This document shows, in pieces, positions 8,638 to 16,472 of a DNA stretch of 35,040 nucleotides. The notes below the pieces were generated by a model. That model ran no database searches. It was not told where the DNA came from and was given only the letters and a program-made list of their open reading frames with translations. Source of the stretch: an uncultured bacterium (GTDB lineage: Bacteria; Actinomycetota; Actinomycetes; S36-B12; CAIKAW01); assembly GCA_903825575.1 (NCBI GenBank), contig CAIKAW010000041.1, forward strand, positions 1-35,040, given 5' to 3'. The position numbers were made by a program, and so were the translations under genes. The first letter of the stretch is position 1, and every line of letters begins with the position of its first letter.

Positions 8638-10311
8638 TTAGACCGGGGTCACGCCGAGATAGTTGCTCCGCGTGAAGTTGAAGACCATTCCTCCTGGGAT
8701 GGATACCCAGCCTTTCCAGGTGTCGGTCCGGTAGGCCTGCAACTTGCTTTGGTACCACATCACCAAGTACGCGCACTCGTCGTAGTACATGCGCTGCATC
8801 TGCTGGACAAGCGCTAAACGGGCGGCCGCATCGACGGTCGTCGCCTGTTGTTCGTAAAGTCCGTCATAGGTGGTGTTTGAGTAGTAGACGTCATTGTTGT
8901 TGCCAATCTGACTGGTCAGCGGCACACCAAGGAGGTAGTCGGGGTCCGGAGTGCTCGAGTCCCAGCCCCAGACGAACAAGTCCCAGTTAGGGGCGGCAGC
9001 GTTGTACACCACGTTGCCCATCGTCGTCTCATCAACAGTCTGCAAAGTGAGTTTGATTCCAACCGATGCGGCTGCGCTCACAAACAGCTGGGCTGCTCGA
9101 ACGTCAACATCCGTGGCCTGGATTGCGATCAAGCGGAAACTCAACCGCTTGCCGCCCGGACTGACTCGCATGCCATCAGATCCCTTGCGGTAGCCGGCAG
9201 CATCAAGAAGCGCGTTGCCCTTGGCGACATTGGCATTGAGTTGTTCAGCTGCCGGAATTTGCAGCTGCAGCTCACCAAATGCGGCCGGAAGAAGCACGCT
9301 GCCTGGAAGGCCATGGCCAGCCAAGGCTAATTGCACCAACTGTGATCGATCTAGGCTGCAACTAAGGGCTTGGCGCACGTTCTTATCCAGCAGCAACTTG
9401 TTACCCCCGGACTTCGGGTCGTTCGAGACGTTGATTCCGATGTGGTGGAAGGAGTACGACTCCATCTCGATGGGCTTGACGTTCGCTGAGGACTTCAGGC
9501 CGTCCCAGAGAAGTGGCGGGACCTCCGTCAGGACATCGACATCGCCGGCCACCAGGCTCTGCGTCATGACGTCAGCGCTATCAAAGTGCACCCAAGTCAG
9601 TGCTGAGGCAGATGGTGCGGTACCCCACCACTTCTCGTTGCGAGCAACCGAGACGTACTGCCCGGGCTTCCATTCGGTGAACGTGTAAGGTCCGGTGCCA
9701 ACGGGCTTGGCGTTGGGGTCCTTCTGGATTGCATCCGCACTCATGGTTGACCAGATGTGCTTTGGCACGATCGGAATGATCAACGCAGGATCGAAAGCTT
9801 GCGGACGCTTGAATGCCGCAACCACTGTCGACGGATCGGTCACCGTGACCGAAACTAGGTCGGCTAGATACTGCGCGGCTTGCCCCAAGTTGTTCTTCGA
9901 GATCGTGTCCCACGAGAACTTAACGTCGTCGGCCGAAAATGGTGTGCCATCGTGCCAGGTGACGCCGCTGCGCAACTTGTAGGTGATGGACTTCTGGTCG
10001 GTGCTGTAAGTACCTTCGGTGGCAAGTCCGGGGACGGCATTGCGGTCTGGACCATAGCTGAGCAGCGTGTCGTAGACCAGGGCGATGATCTCGCTAGCCG
10101 CTGAACTCGTGAACGTGAACGGATTCAAGATGTCTGGCTCCGAGGTCCAGCCAACGCGCAGCGTTCCGGTTTTGGCACCGGCGCTCGTCGACGCGGTCGG
10201 TTTGCCCGCCAAGCTTGAGCAACCATCAAGCAGCAATGGGGTAGCCAACACGCCGGCTGTGGCCGCCGTCAGGTTCAGGAACCGCCGCCGAGTTAACCCA
10301 AAATCACGCAC
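8638..10311 (-). CDS. Family 5 (peptide-type) solute-binding protein, predicted Tat lipoprotein
   Basis: Extracytoplasmic binding protein of the OppA/DppA type: SBP_bac_5 features include the N-terminal EPDILNPFTF region, a WHDGTPFSADDVKFSW stretch and the PVGTGPYTFTEW stretch. The leader has a twin-arginine motif (TRRRFLNL) and ends in LLDGC, giving a lipid-modified Cys31 if the GTG at 10311 is used. That GTG has AAAGGA seven bases upstream. An in-frame ATG at 10377 lies just past the kinase stop but has only a distant GGGAG, and would give an unusually long leader (579 residues in all). Asp at -2 of the lipobox is unusual. It follows a kinase and precedes its permeases, and should set the substrate specificity of the whole pathway. 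Confidence 0.88.
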   Translation of the reverse strand: MRDFGLTRRRFLNLTAATAGVLATPLLLDGCSSLAGKPTASTSAGAKTGTLRVGWTSEPDILNPFTFTSSAASEIIALVYDTLLSYGPDRNAVPGLATEGTYSTDQKSITYKLRSGVTWHDGTPFSADDVKFSWDTISKNNLGQAAQYLADLVSVTVTDPSTVVAAFKRPQAFDPALIIPIVPKHIWSTMSADAIQKDPNAKPVGTGPYTFTEWKPGQYVSVARNEKWWGTAPSASALTWVHFDSADVMTQSLVAGDVDVLTEVPPLLWDGLKSSANVKPIEMESYSFHHIGINVSNDPKSGGNKLLLDKNVRQALSCSLDRSQLVQLALAGHGLPGSVLLPAAFGELQLQIPAAEQLNANVAKGNALLDAAGYRKGSDGMRVSPGGKRLSFRLIAIQATDVDVRAAQLFVSAAASVGIKLTLQTVDETTMGNVVYNAAAPNWDLFVWGWDSSTPDPDYLLGVPLTSQIGNNNDVYYSNTTYDGLYEQQATTVDAAARLALVQQMQRMYYDECAYLVMWYQSKLQAYRTDTWKGWVSIPGGMVFNFTRSNYLGVTPV

Positions 10312-10384
10312 AACGAGTTCCTTTCCATCGGATCGCGGCTGCGACCGTCCATTATTTGGCCCACCAGACGTGTTCATATCAGTA

Positions 10385-11872
10385 TCAGCGCTCCCGTTCC
10401 CGACTCGGTACTGCGTTGGCAAAACTCTGCACCTGACTCAATGTTCGGTTGTGCCGCGCGGTCGCCAGATCCCACGGGACACGATCACCGGGTGATATCA
10501 CTAACTCTTCAACCGCAATTGGTTCAAGAACGAGCCCCAGACTTGCGGCGGCGACCATTGCCGCACCCCGCGCTGAGTGTTCGGTGACCGAGGTCGACGT
10601 CACGGTGCGGCCGGTGGAGCTTGCTAGCGCCCTTTGGAAAGACAGGTCGGAGGCACTCGACCCGGCAATCCGGATCGGACCGCTGCCTCCAGCCACTTCA
10701 GCCAGCACATCCAGACAACGTCGACTCTCGAGGACCAGACCAACGACCAATGCGGCCGAAATCTCGGCGCGTCCGTGGTGCAAACCAAGTCCACTGAGAG
10801 TGCCGGTCAGTTCCGGATCCCACAACGCACCTTGCTCGCCCGGGGCAAGGTAAGGCAAGAAGACCGGAACATCCATCGGGTCGACAACCAGACCAAGTTC
10901 TACGATTTCCGGTGCCGTTATGCCGAAGAGGTCAGCCAACCAAGTCAGCGCGCTTCCGGTTGTGAGCAAATCCATCTCCAAGCCCCAGCCATCACCTAAT
11001 GCCAGCGGAGTAACCAAATACCGATGTGATGGATCTACGTGGAGGTGGTCAGAGACACCAAGAATGACAGTGCTAGTCCCGGCAACATAGGCAACTTCCC
11101 CTGGTGAAGTGACGCCGAGTGCAAGGGCTGCCGATACCGAATCGGCCGACCCGAGCACTACGGGGAGCCCGACTGGCAGGTCGAGCATCGCCGCAGCGCG
11201 CGGCGAGAGAGGCGACTGCTGCGTAGTCGCCCGCACCTGCGGAAGTTGCGGCAGCGGGCGACCAGTCCGCAACGCCGTTACCGCCAACACGTCGGCCAGC
11301 CACTCCCCCGACGCCAGCCCAAAGCAGCCGAACCCCGTGGCCGTGCTGGGGTCGGTGAATCTAACGCCGGTCAACCACCAGTAGATGTAGTCGCGGGCGC
11401 CAAGCAACCACGCTGTGTTGTCGGCGCGAGTCGGGTCGACCTCGACGATCCGTTCCCACATTGGCAACAGGTAACGCCCGTCGAGCCACTGCCCGGTGCG
11501 CTCATACAGCCAATCCGAACCGACTGCTTGGCGCAGCGCCGCACCCTGCGCTTCGGCCCGAGCGTCTTCCCACGTCAGCGCCGGTCCGACCGGCTCGCCG
11601 TCGGCATTCGTCGTGACCAGCGTCGGGATCATTCCCGACAGCCCGAGGCTGAGCCATTGGGCGGTGGGCAACTGTGACCGCAGATCGGCAAGCGCAGAGG
11701 CTAGAGCCGTCAACCATTGGCTCGGGTCTTGTTCGGCCGCGCCAGGCTCCGGTCGACTGGTCGGATATCCGACTTGGCACTGTCCGACCACGTCGCCGCG
11801 AAGATCAACCGCAACAGCTTTCAGTCCCGATGTGCCAAGGTCAACGCCTAGCAACAACTGCAGCCCGGTCAC
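10385..11872 (-). CDS. FGGY-family carbohydrate kinase (xylulokinase-like)
   Basis: A 495-residue two-domain sugar kinase. The N-terminal phosphate loop GVDLGTSGLKA holds D11, a W-E-D-x-R stretch lies at 101-105, and D244 in GSADSVSA aligns with the catalytic base of xylulokinase. The C-terminal ATP-binding half has IAGSSASDL and RGAAMVAA. Known members phosphorylate ketoses, polyols and AI-2, usually at a terminal hydroxyl. Here the gene lies in a peptide-transporter operon with a double-SIS gene opposite, so a ketosamine or other amino-sugar conjugate is a reasonable candidate substrate; this is inference. GTG start overlaps the regulator stop (GTGA). Confidence 0.9.
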   Translation of the reverse strand: MTGLQLLLGVDLGTSGLKAVAVDLRGDVVGQCQVGYPTSRPEPGAAEQDPSQWLTALASALADLRSQLPTAQWLSLGLSGMIPTLVTTNADGEPVGPALTWEDARAEAQGAALRQAVGSDWLYERTGQWLDGRYLLPMWERIVEVDPTRADNTAWLLGARDYIYWWLTGVRFTDPSTATGFGCFGLASGEWLADVLAVTALRTGRPLPQLPQVRATTQQSPLSPRAAAMLDLPVGLPVVLGSADSVSAALALGVTSPGEVAYVAGTSTVILGVSDHLHVDPSHRYLVTPLALGDGWGLEMDLLTTGSALTWLADLFGITAPEIVELGLVVDPMDVPVFLPYLAPGEQGALWDPELTGTLSGLGLHHGRAEISAALVVGLVLESRRCLDVLAEVAGGSGPIRIAGSSASDLSFQRALASSTGRTVTSTSVTEHSARGAAMVAAASLGLVLEPIAVEELVISPGDRVPWDLATARHNRTLSQVQSFANAVPSRERER

Positions 11873-12729
11873 GATTTACGCCGTCCGGGCGACGATTCCA
11901 GAGGTACCGCGTTCCAGTCGCCACCGACCCCACCGGGATGCAGTCGCCGCTGTGTCTGGCCAGCGATGGCAAATGCGAAATCGGCTGCCGGATATACCTG
12001 TTCGAAACAGTCGAAAGCGATACCGCGCTTGTCTCGGCTTACCCCACGGATCCGAACCACCTGTGCGTGGGCCGTCAGCCGGAGCAGGGTCCGAGCTTCC
12101 GAAGTCGGATTCACTACCTCAAGAATCTGCTCCTCGAAATCGTCTTCGATCCCGTAAAGCTCGTTGAGCGTTTCATAGAGCGAGCCAGTTGAGTAGGCGC
12201 GATCTAGCCCGGGCGCGAGCGCCACGGGAATTACGGCTCGCTCAATGATCGATGGCTTCCCATCGAGCAATCGAATCCGCCGGACCGCCCAAACGTGATC
12301 GAACTCGGCTAGGCCTAGCGCCTCTGCGATATCAGCAGTGGGCAAACAGCGTTCAATGCCCAGTAGCTGGCTACCGACTCGGGCGCTGGCAGTTGCGTCG
12401 AGCGTACTTCCAAGTTGCCCCACTCGGCCGGGGTCGCTAAGGATCTTCGGTCGAGCTAGGAACGTGCCAAGTCCCTGGTGGCGACGAATTCGGCCCTCAC
12501 GCTCAAGTTCTTCCAAAGCGCGGCGCACGGTGATCAAACTGACTTTCGCCGACTTAGCCAATTCGCCTTGACTCGGCAACATGTCGCCGGGCCCAAGTTG
12601 GCGTTCGATGATGATGCGGTCGATCAGATCAATGACTTCCTCGTACAACAACTTCGACCGACGCGTCCGCCCGGCTATGGGCCGCACCGGCTCGCGTGGG
12701 AACCGACCACCAAGCGGAATGACGGTCAC
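11869..12729 (-). CDS. GntR-family transcriptional regulator with UTRA domain (HutC/NagR/FrlR type)
   Basis: A 286-residue regulator. Residues about 28-95 form the winged helix (LPSQGELAKSAKVSLITVRRAL-like pattern, then GLGTFLA), followed by a UTRA ligand-binding domain (about 105-265) that in relatives binds phosphorylated sugars or amino-acid derivatives. An N-terminal stretch of about 25 residues precedes the helix-turn-helix. GTG start with GGGAG five bases upstream, 30 bases after the aminotransferase stop. As an internal gene of the operon it is the natural local regulator, most likely a repressor released by the pathway substrate or a phosphorylated intermediate. The palindromes at 14165-14182 are its most likely target. 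Confidence 0.92.
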   Translation of the reverse strand: MTVIPLGGRFPREPVRPIAGRTRRSKLLYEEVIDLIDRIIIERQLGPGDMLPSQGELAKSAKVSLITVRRALEELEREGRIRRHQGLGTFLARPKILSDPGRVGQLGSTLDATASARVGSQLLGIERCLPTADIAEALGLAEFDHVWAVRRIRLLDGKPSIIERAVIPVALAPGLDRAYSTGSLYETLNELYGIEDDFEEQILEVVNPTSEARTLLRLTAHAQVVRIRGVSRDKRGIAFDCFEQVYPAADFAFAIAGQTQRRLHPGGVGGDWNAVPLESSPGRRKS

Positions 12730-12759
12730 GTGTGCTCCCGCAGACCTTCGCTCACGCGA

Positions 12760-14115
12760 CTAGCTCGCTTTCGCTTCGTCGGAGATGACGTCGAGTGCGG
12801 CGGCCGCAGCAACGAGGGTTTGATCGATGTCTTCATCGGTGTGCACGAGCGAGACAAAGAGGTTCTCGAACTGCAGTGGGTGGAACAGCACTCCCCGCAA
12901 AATCATTTCTTCGAACCAGCGCGTGAAGCGCGCCTCGTTTGCGTATTGCTCGGCCTCTCGCCAATTTGTGATCTTGTGGTCAGAGAACCACAGCTGGAAC
13001 ACGGTGCCAAGACCTTCGACGGCGGCGGGGATGCCTGCAGCGGCAGTCAGGCTGCGCAAGCCTTCGGCTAAGCGATCCCCGAGTGCCCGCTGCCGCTCAT
13101 AGAGTCCTGGCTCTGCAAGTACGTCCATGGTCGCCGAAACTGCCGCGCACGCCACGACATTCGCGTTGTAGGTGCCCGAATGCGAGTACTTACCTTCGGC
13201 GATCATTCGCATCGCCTCGCGGGTGCCACCTATCGCCGCAACCGGGAATCCGCCGCCCAGCCCCTTGGCTAGCGTGGTCAGATCTGGCATGACTCCGAAC
13301 CACTCCTGTGCACCACCTCTTGCGAAACGGAAACCTGTGATCACTTCGTCAAAGATCAGCATTGCGCCGTATTTTGTGGCCAACTCGCGCAGCAATTCCA
13401 GGTAGCCAGGTTCCGGCAAGATGCAGCCGGTGTTGAATACGGCGGCCTCGGTAAGGATGGCAGCAACTTCGCTGCCCCGTTCAGACATCACCCGCTTAAT
13501 GCTCTCCGGATCGTTCCAAGTCAGCACAATGAGAGTGTCGGCCAGCTCCAGTGGAACGCCCGGGCCGGCAGCTACCGGACGCGGATGATCAGCAGGACCG
13601 GCCTTGGCCGGGTCGACGTGATTGCTCCAATAAACCGTGTCCTGCCAACCGTGATAGTGGCCTTCAAAGCGGATCACGATCCGCCGACCAGTGGTGGCGC
13701 GCGCCAGTCGGACCGCAGTGCCGACGGCTTCGCTGCCCGAGTTCGTAAATCTGACTTGCTCGATGCTCGGCACCGCCTCGACGACCTTCTCGGCTGCTTC
13801 AACCTCAAGTTTGTAGGGCAGCCCGAAGCACGTTCCATACTCGCCAATGGCGTCGGCGACCGCCTTGGTAACGACGGGGTGACGGTGGCCCAAGATCATT
13901 GGCCCAAGCCCGAGGAGGTAATCGATGTACTCGTTGCCGTCCACATCTCGCACGCGCGATCCCCGACCCTCGGCCAAGAAGGGCGGGTAGGGCGACCAGC
14001 CGAACCCGACTGTTCGCGCGCTGCTTCCCGCGCCAGCTGGGATCGTCTTGCTTGCCCGCTGGAATAGCGCTGCTGAGGTCGGAGTCTTGGCCGCGTAGCG
14101 CTCAACGAACGTCAT
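12760..14115 (-). CDS. Class III PLP aminotransferase, HemL (glutamate-1-semialdehyde aminomutase)-like
   Basis: A 451-residue class III aminotransferase. The cofactor lysine is K284 in TLAKGLGGGFP, preceded by the metal-free PLP motifs LIFDEVITGFR and FTNSGSEA; GHYHGW is also present. It resembles HemL-like proteins, but the setting as first gene of a catabolic operon makes a tetrapyrrole role unlikely; an omega-transaminase or aminomutase acting on an amino sugar or amine is more plausible. ATG start with GGGGAAAGG 11 bases upstream. The promoter should lie in the 98-bp region shared with the divergent SIS gene. Confidence 0.9.
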   Translation of the reverse strand: MTFVERYAAKTPTSAALFQRASKTIPAGAGSSARTVGFGWSPYPPFLAEGRGSRVRDVDGNEYIDYLLGLGPMILGHRHPVVTKAVADAIGEYGTCFGLPYKLEVEAAEKVVEAVPSIEQVRFTNSGSEAVGTAVRLARATTGRRIVIRFEGHYHGWQDTVYWSNHVDPAKAGPADHPRPVAAGPGVPLELADTLIVLTWNDPESIKRVMSERGSEVAAILTEAAVFNTGCILPEPGYLELLRELATKYGAMLIFDEVITGFRFARGGAQEWFGVMPDLTTLAKGLGGGFPVAAIGGTREAMRMIAEGKYSHSGTYNANVVACAAVSATMDVLAEPGLYERQRALGDRLAEGLRSLTAAAGIPAAVEGLGTVFQLWFSDHKITNWREAEQYANEARFTRWFEEMILRGVLFHPLQFENLFVSLVHTDEDIDQTLVAAAAALDVISDEAKAS

Positions 14116-14164
14116 TACTTGACTGCCTTTCCCCAGGGGACCCGTACTGGGCCACTCATCATGC

Positions 14165-14182
14165 TAGGTATGTTTCCTATAC
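14165..14182. promoter_or_regulatory. Overlapping palindromes between the aminotransferase and SIS genes; candidate GntR operator
   Basis: Two 15-bp interrupted palindromes overlap: TAGG-N7-CCTA at 14165-14179 and GTAT-N7-ATAC at 14168-14182. A -10-like TATACA (14178-14183) for the plus-strand SIS gene lies within or beside the second. The site is in the only sizeable intergenic gap of the locus and would let one regulator control both divergent units. Binding by the GntR/UTRA protein is inferred. Confidence 0.45.
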
Positions 14183-14213
14183 AATGCTGGCCTGTCAAGC
14201 AGAAGGGCTCGCC

Positions 14214-15272
14214 GTGACGCCATCGCGCTCCTGGCTGGAGTCCGAGATCCGCTCTCAGCCCGAAATACTGGCCACCCGGCTGGCCGGTCAGGCTGCGAAC
14301 ACAAAACTGGCCCACCATTTGCTGCGGCGCCCAGATGTGACCCATGCGGTCATCGCCGCTCGTGGGTCCTCCGACAATGCGGCCAGATATGCCCAGTACC
14401 TGTTTGGCAAAACCCTTGGGCTCAGTACCTATCTGGGCGCCCCGTCCCTATTTACCCAACCGACTCCGCCCTCGCTCACAGGAGCCGCGGTGCTCGCAAT
14501 CTCCCAGTCCGGACAGTCTCCGGATGTGGTCAGCGTCCTTGCCGCTGCCCGCCTGCAGGGTCGCCCAACCATCGCAATCACAAACGACCCCCACAGTCCA
14601 CTTGCCGCCGTCGCCGACGTGGTGATCGATCTGGCCACCGGGCCAGAACTTTCGCTGGCTGCCACCAAGACCTTCACCGCCTCGCTGCAGGCGATCATTG
14701 CAATCGCCGCCGAAGTTGGCGACCAAGAGCTGAGTCAGGGTCTGGCTGCTCTGCCGGCTGCCCTCGACAAGGTCATCGAGCAAGGACTCGAAGAGTTGAA
14801 TCCCGGCCTAGCCACGGCACCGAATCACCCTTTTGATTTCCTAACTACCGTCGGACGGGCCACTGGGTTTGCTGCTGCCTCCGAGACGGCTTTGAAAATT
14901 CGCGAGGTAGCCGGACTGCGTGCCGAGGCATACGCCGTACCCGATTTACTCCACGGACCGATCGCAGCAAACGGACCCGGATCTTCGGCTTGGCTGATCG
15001 CCTCTCCTAGCCAGTCGCCTGAGTATTGGACGCACATCGTCGACCGGCTCACGGCCGCCGGAGTCGCCGTGACAGCGATAGTGCCCGGCCCCAGCCAACT
15101 TCGCGCCGATTTGGTTCACCAACTGCCCGCTGGTCTGGACTCGTCGCCTGCCTGGCTGTTCGATTTCCTGGCTGTCGCCTACGGCCAGATTGCTGCGCTA
15201 CGACTAGGGCTAGCTGCCGGACGTGACGTTGACCATCCGCAAGGGCTGGCGAAGGTCACCCTGACGAGTTGA
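14214..15272 (+). CDS. Double-SIS-domain protein, sugar isomerase/deaminase or deglycase (GlmS C-terminal / FrlB-like)
   Basis: A 352-residue protein with two SIS domains, the usual length for NagB-II-type glucosamine-6-phosphate deaminases and FrlB/AgaS-like enzymes. First domain: ARGSSDNAA (about residues 46-54) and ISQSGQSPD binding the sugar phosphate. Second domain: ETALKIREVAGLRAEAY and LLHGPIA, then the conserved C-terminal DHPQGLAKVT. It lacks the glutamine amidotransferase domain of GlmS. GTG at 14214 is chosen, with AGAAGGG upstream and a -10-like TATACA 30 bases upstream. The frame is open to 13899 but that part lies over the divergent gene, and an ATG at 14184 has no ribosome-binding site and falls in the promoter. 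It probably acts on the phosphorylated product of the FGGY kinase, cleaving or isomerising an amino-sugar phosphate. Confidence 0.88.
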   Translation: MTPSRSWLESEIRSQPEILATRLAGQAANTKLAHHLLRRPDVTHAVIAARGSSDNAARYAQYLFGKTLGLSTYLGAPSLFTQPTPPSLTGAAVLAISQSGQSPDVVSVLAAARLQGRPTIAITNDPHSPLAAVADVVIDLATGPELSLAATKTFTASLQAIIAIAAEVGDQELSQGLAALPAALDKVIEQGLEELNPGLATAPNHPFDFLTTVGRATGFAAASETALKIREVAGLRAEAYAVPDLLHGPIAANGPGSSAWLIASPSQSPEYWTHIVDRLTAAGVAVTAIVPGPSQLRADLVHQLPAGLDSSPAWLFDFLAVAYGQIAALRLGLAAGRDVDHPQGLAKVTLTS

Positions 15273-15798
15273 TCTCGCCCCGTAGTACTGCGTACAGCAC
15301 CAGATCATGACGTGCGGAGCCACGAAACTGAGCACCGCGTAGTACTCCCTCGCGGTGGAAGCCGGCCTTCACAAGCGAACGCTGCTCGGCAACATTTGTG
15401 ACGTCCGTACTCGCTTCAACTCGGTCAAACGCCGTGGCAGCAAACAAGTATTCGGCCAAGAGTCGTTGAGCGACCGCACCCATACCTTGTCCGCGGAAGG
15501 GCGCGGCCAGCGAGATCCCAAAGTTCCAAGCCTGCGAACCAACATTGGGACCGTATGACACCCGGTGCCAAGACATCTCTCCGACTGCTGCGGCAAGGCA
15601 AGTGTTATCCGTAAGGGTTGCGATAGCGGCTGCATCCGCCGCCACCACCACTAATGCCCGTCGCAATTCACCTACGGTTTCAGCTAGCGGCAGCATCGGG
15701 CCCCAGTCGGTCCACTCGTCATCAACCTGAAGCCGCAATGCGCTCGGCCACACCGCAAGAAACCGCCCATCGGGCAGCACCGCAATAGTACTCACCAC
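15256..15798 (-). CDS. GNAT-family N-acetyltransferase (RimJ/RimL-like)
   Basis: About 180 residues with the GNAT fold: a core strand at WNFGISL, acetyl-CoA loop RGQGMG, then a helix and ASTDVTNVAEQRSL with KAGFHREGVLRG, as in RimJ/RimL-type acetyltransferases. The substrate may be a protein N-terminus or a small amine; sequence does not decide. Its start (GTG at 15798, or the next GTG at 15795 giving a GTGA overlap) touches the stop of the PH-domain gene, so the two are cotranscribed. Its 3' end overlaps the end of the convergent SIS gene by 17 bases. Confidence 0.85.
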   Translation of the reverse strand: MVSTIAVLPDGRFLAVWPSALRLQVDDEWTDWGPMLPLAETVGELRRALVVVAADAAAIATLTDNTCLAAAVGEMSWHRVSYGPNVGSQAWNFGISLAAPFRGQGMGAVAQRLLAEYLFAATAFDRVEASTDVTNVAEQRSLVKAGFHREGVLRGAQFRGSARHDLVLYAVLRGEINSSG

Positions 15799-16379
15799 AA
15801 CGCCACTGCGATCACAACACCAAGTACGAGGAAGACGCTCGAGGCAACTGCGGCGACCGATAACTCTGATCTGACTTCGGCTGGCTCGTTTGCGCGACGG
15901 TATTCCGCGGCCAACTCAAGCAGTCGCGCTGCGACCGCCTGCGATCCGGACTGGACAGTTAGAACGGGTCGATGTTCGACCGGCATCACCAGTGACTGGC
16001 CGAAACCAAACAGCGAAGACCCCTTGGGCCGACTGCCGCGACGCCGCGGTACGGCGAAGCAGCGGATCTGGCCCTTGGAGGTATCTAGAAGCAGCACATC
16101 GGTGACGCGCGCATCGCTCAGCGCTGCCCACGGCACTTCGAAATTGCGCAGCGGGTTCTTCACTCGTAGCAGCGCCGATTCTTCTTCGACGGCCGGCCGC
16201 AACCCAAACAAGTACGAACCAGCGGCTATCGCGATAGCGATACCGCCGGCCGCCCAGCGTCGATCCGCGTTGTATCCGGAGCTCCAGACCGCACTTCCGG
16301 CGGTTAACAGCGAAACTGCCAAGAAGAACCAACCCAGCAGGAAGCCGCTACCAGAACGATGTACCTCAAGCCGGCCCAT
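15792..16379 (-). CDS. Small membrane protein with bacterial PH-like domain
   Basis: A 195-residue protein with two N-terminal membrane segments (about residues 13-32 and 43-61), then a soluble region of about 100 residues resembling actinobacterial PH_6-type domains (LLRVKNPLRNFEVPWAAL, then a GQIRCFAVPRR strand). A final membrane segment lies at the C-terminus (about 175-194). Function is unknown; related proteins are cell-envelope proteins of Actinobacteria. ATG start at 16379; no clear ribosome-binding site. It is divergent from deoC across 93 bases. Confidence 0.75.
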   Translation of the reverse strand: MGRLEVHRSGSGFLLGWFFLAVSLLTAGSAVWSSGYNADRRWAAGGIAIAIAAGSYLFGLRPAVEEESALLRVKNPLRNFEVPWAALSDARVTDVLLLDTSKGQIRCFAVPRRRGSRPKGSSLFGFGQSLVMPVEHRPVLTVQSGSQAVAARLLELAAEYRRANEPAEVRSELSVAAVASSVFLVLGVVIAVALW

Positions 16380-16460
16380 CCCACCATCATCTCGATAATG
16401 GGCGCCGCTGGCACGCGCGAGTCGGTTTGTCGACGCCCTTTCCCGAGGCCCACGGGCCGA

Positions 16461-16466
16461 TACACT
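16461..16466 (+). promoter_or_regulatory. -10 box of a probable leaderless deoC promoter
   Basis: TACACT (TANNNT type) ends 6 bases before the deoC ATG at 16473, which puts the expected transcription start at or next to the start codon. No ribosome-binding site lies before this ATG. A leaderless mRNA, common in Actinobacteria, explains both facts. No convincing -35 box is seen. Confidence 0.5.
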
Positions 16467-16472
16467 CGCCCG

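Noticed and set aside
11496-12192. Long plus-strand frames of 172-223 residues
   Set aside because: Antisense to the kinase and regulator genes; low-complexity Arg/Pro/Ser composition.
12760-14115. Housekeeping hemL
   Set aside because: No other tetrapyrrole gene is nearby and it leads a catabolic transporter operon; only the family, not the function, is HemL-like.
13899-14213. Upstream extension of the SIS frame by 105 codons
   Set aside because: It would run antisense through the aminotransferase gene and the promoter; homology starts at the GTG at 14214, which has a ribosome-binding site.
658-15272. Operon as a recent mobile island
   Set aside because: No integrase, transposase, tRNA, terminal repeats or visible composition shift at either end. 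Composition was judged by eye only.
16427-16432. TTGTCG as the -35 box of deoC
   Set aside because: The spacing to TACACT is 28 bases, too long for a normal promoter.
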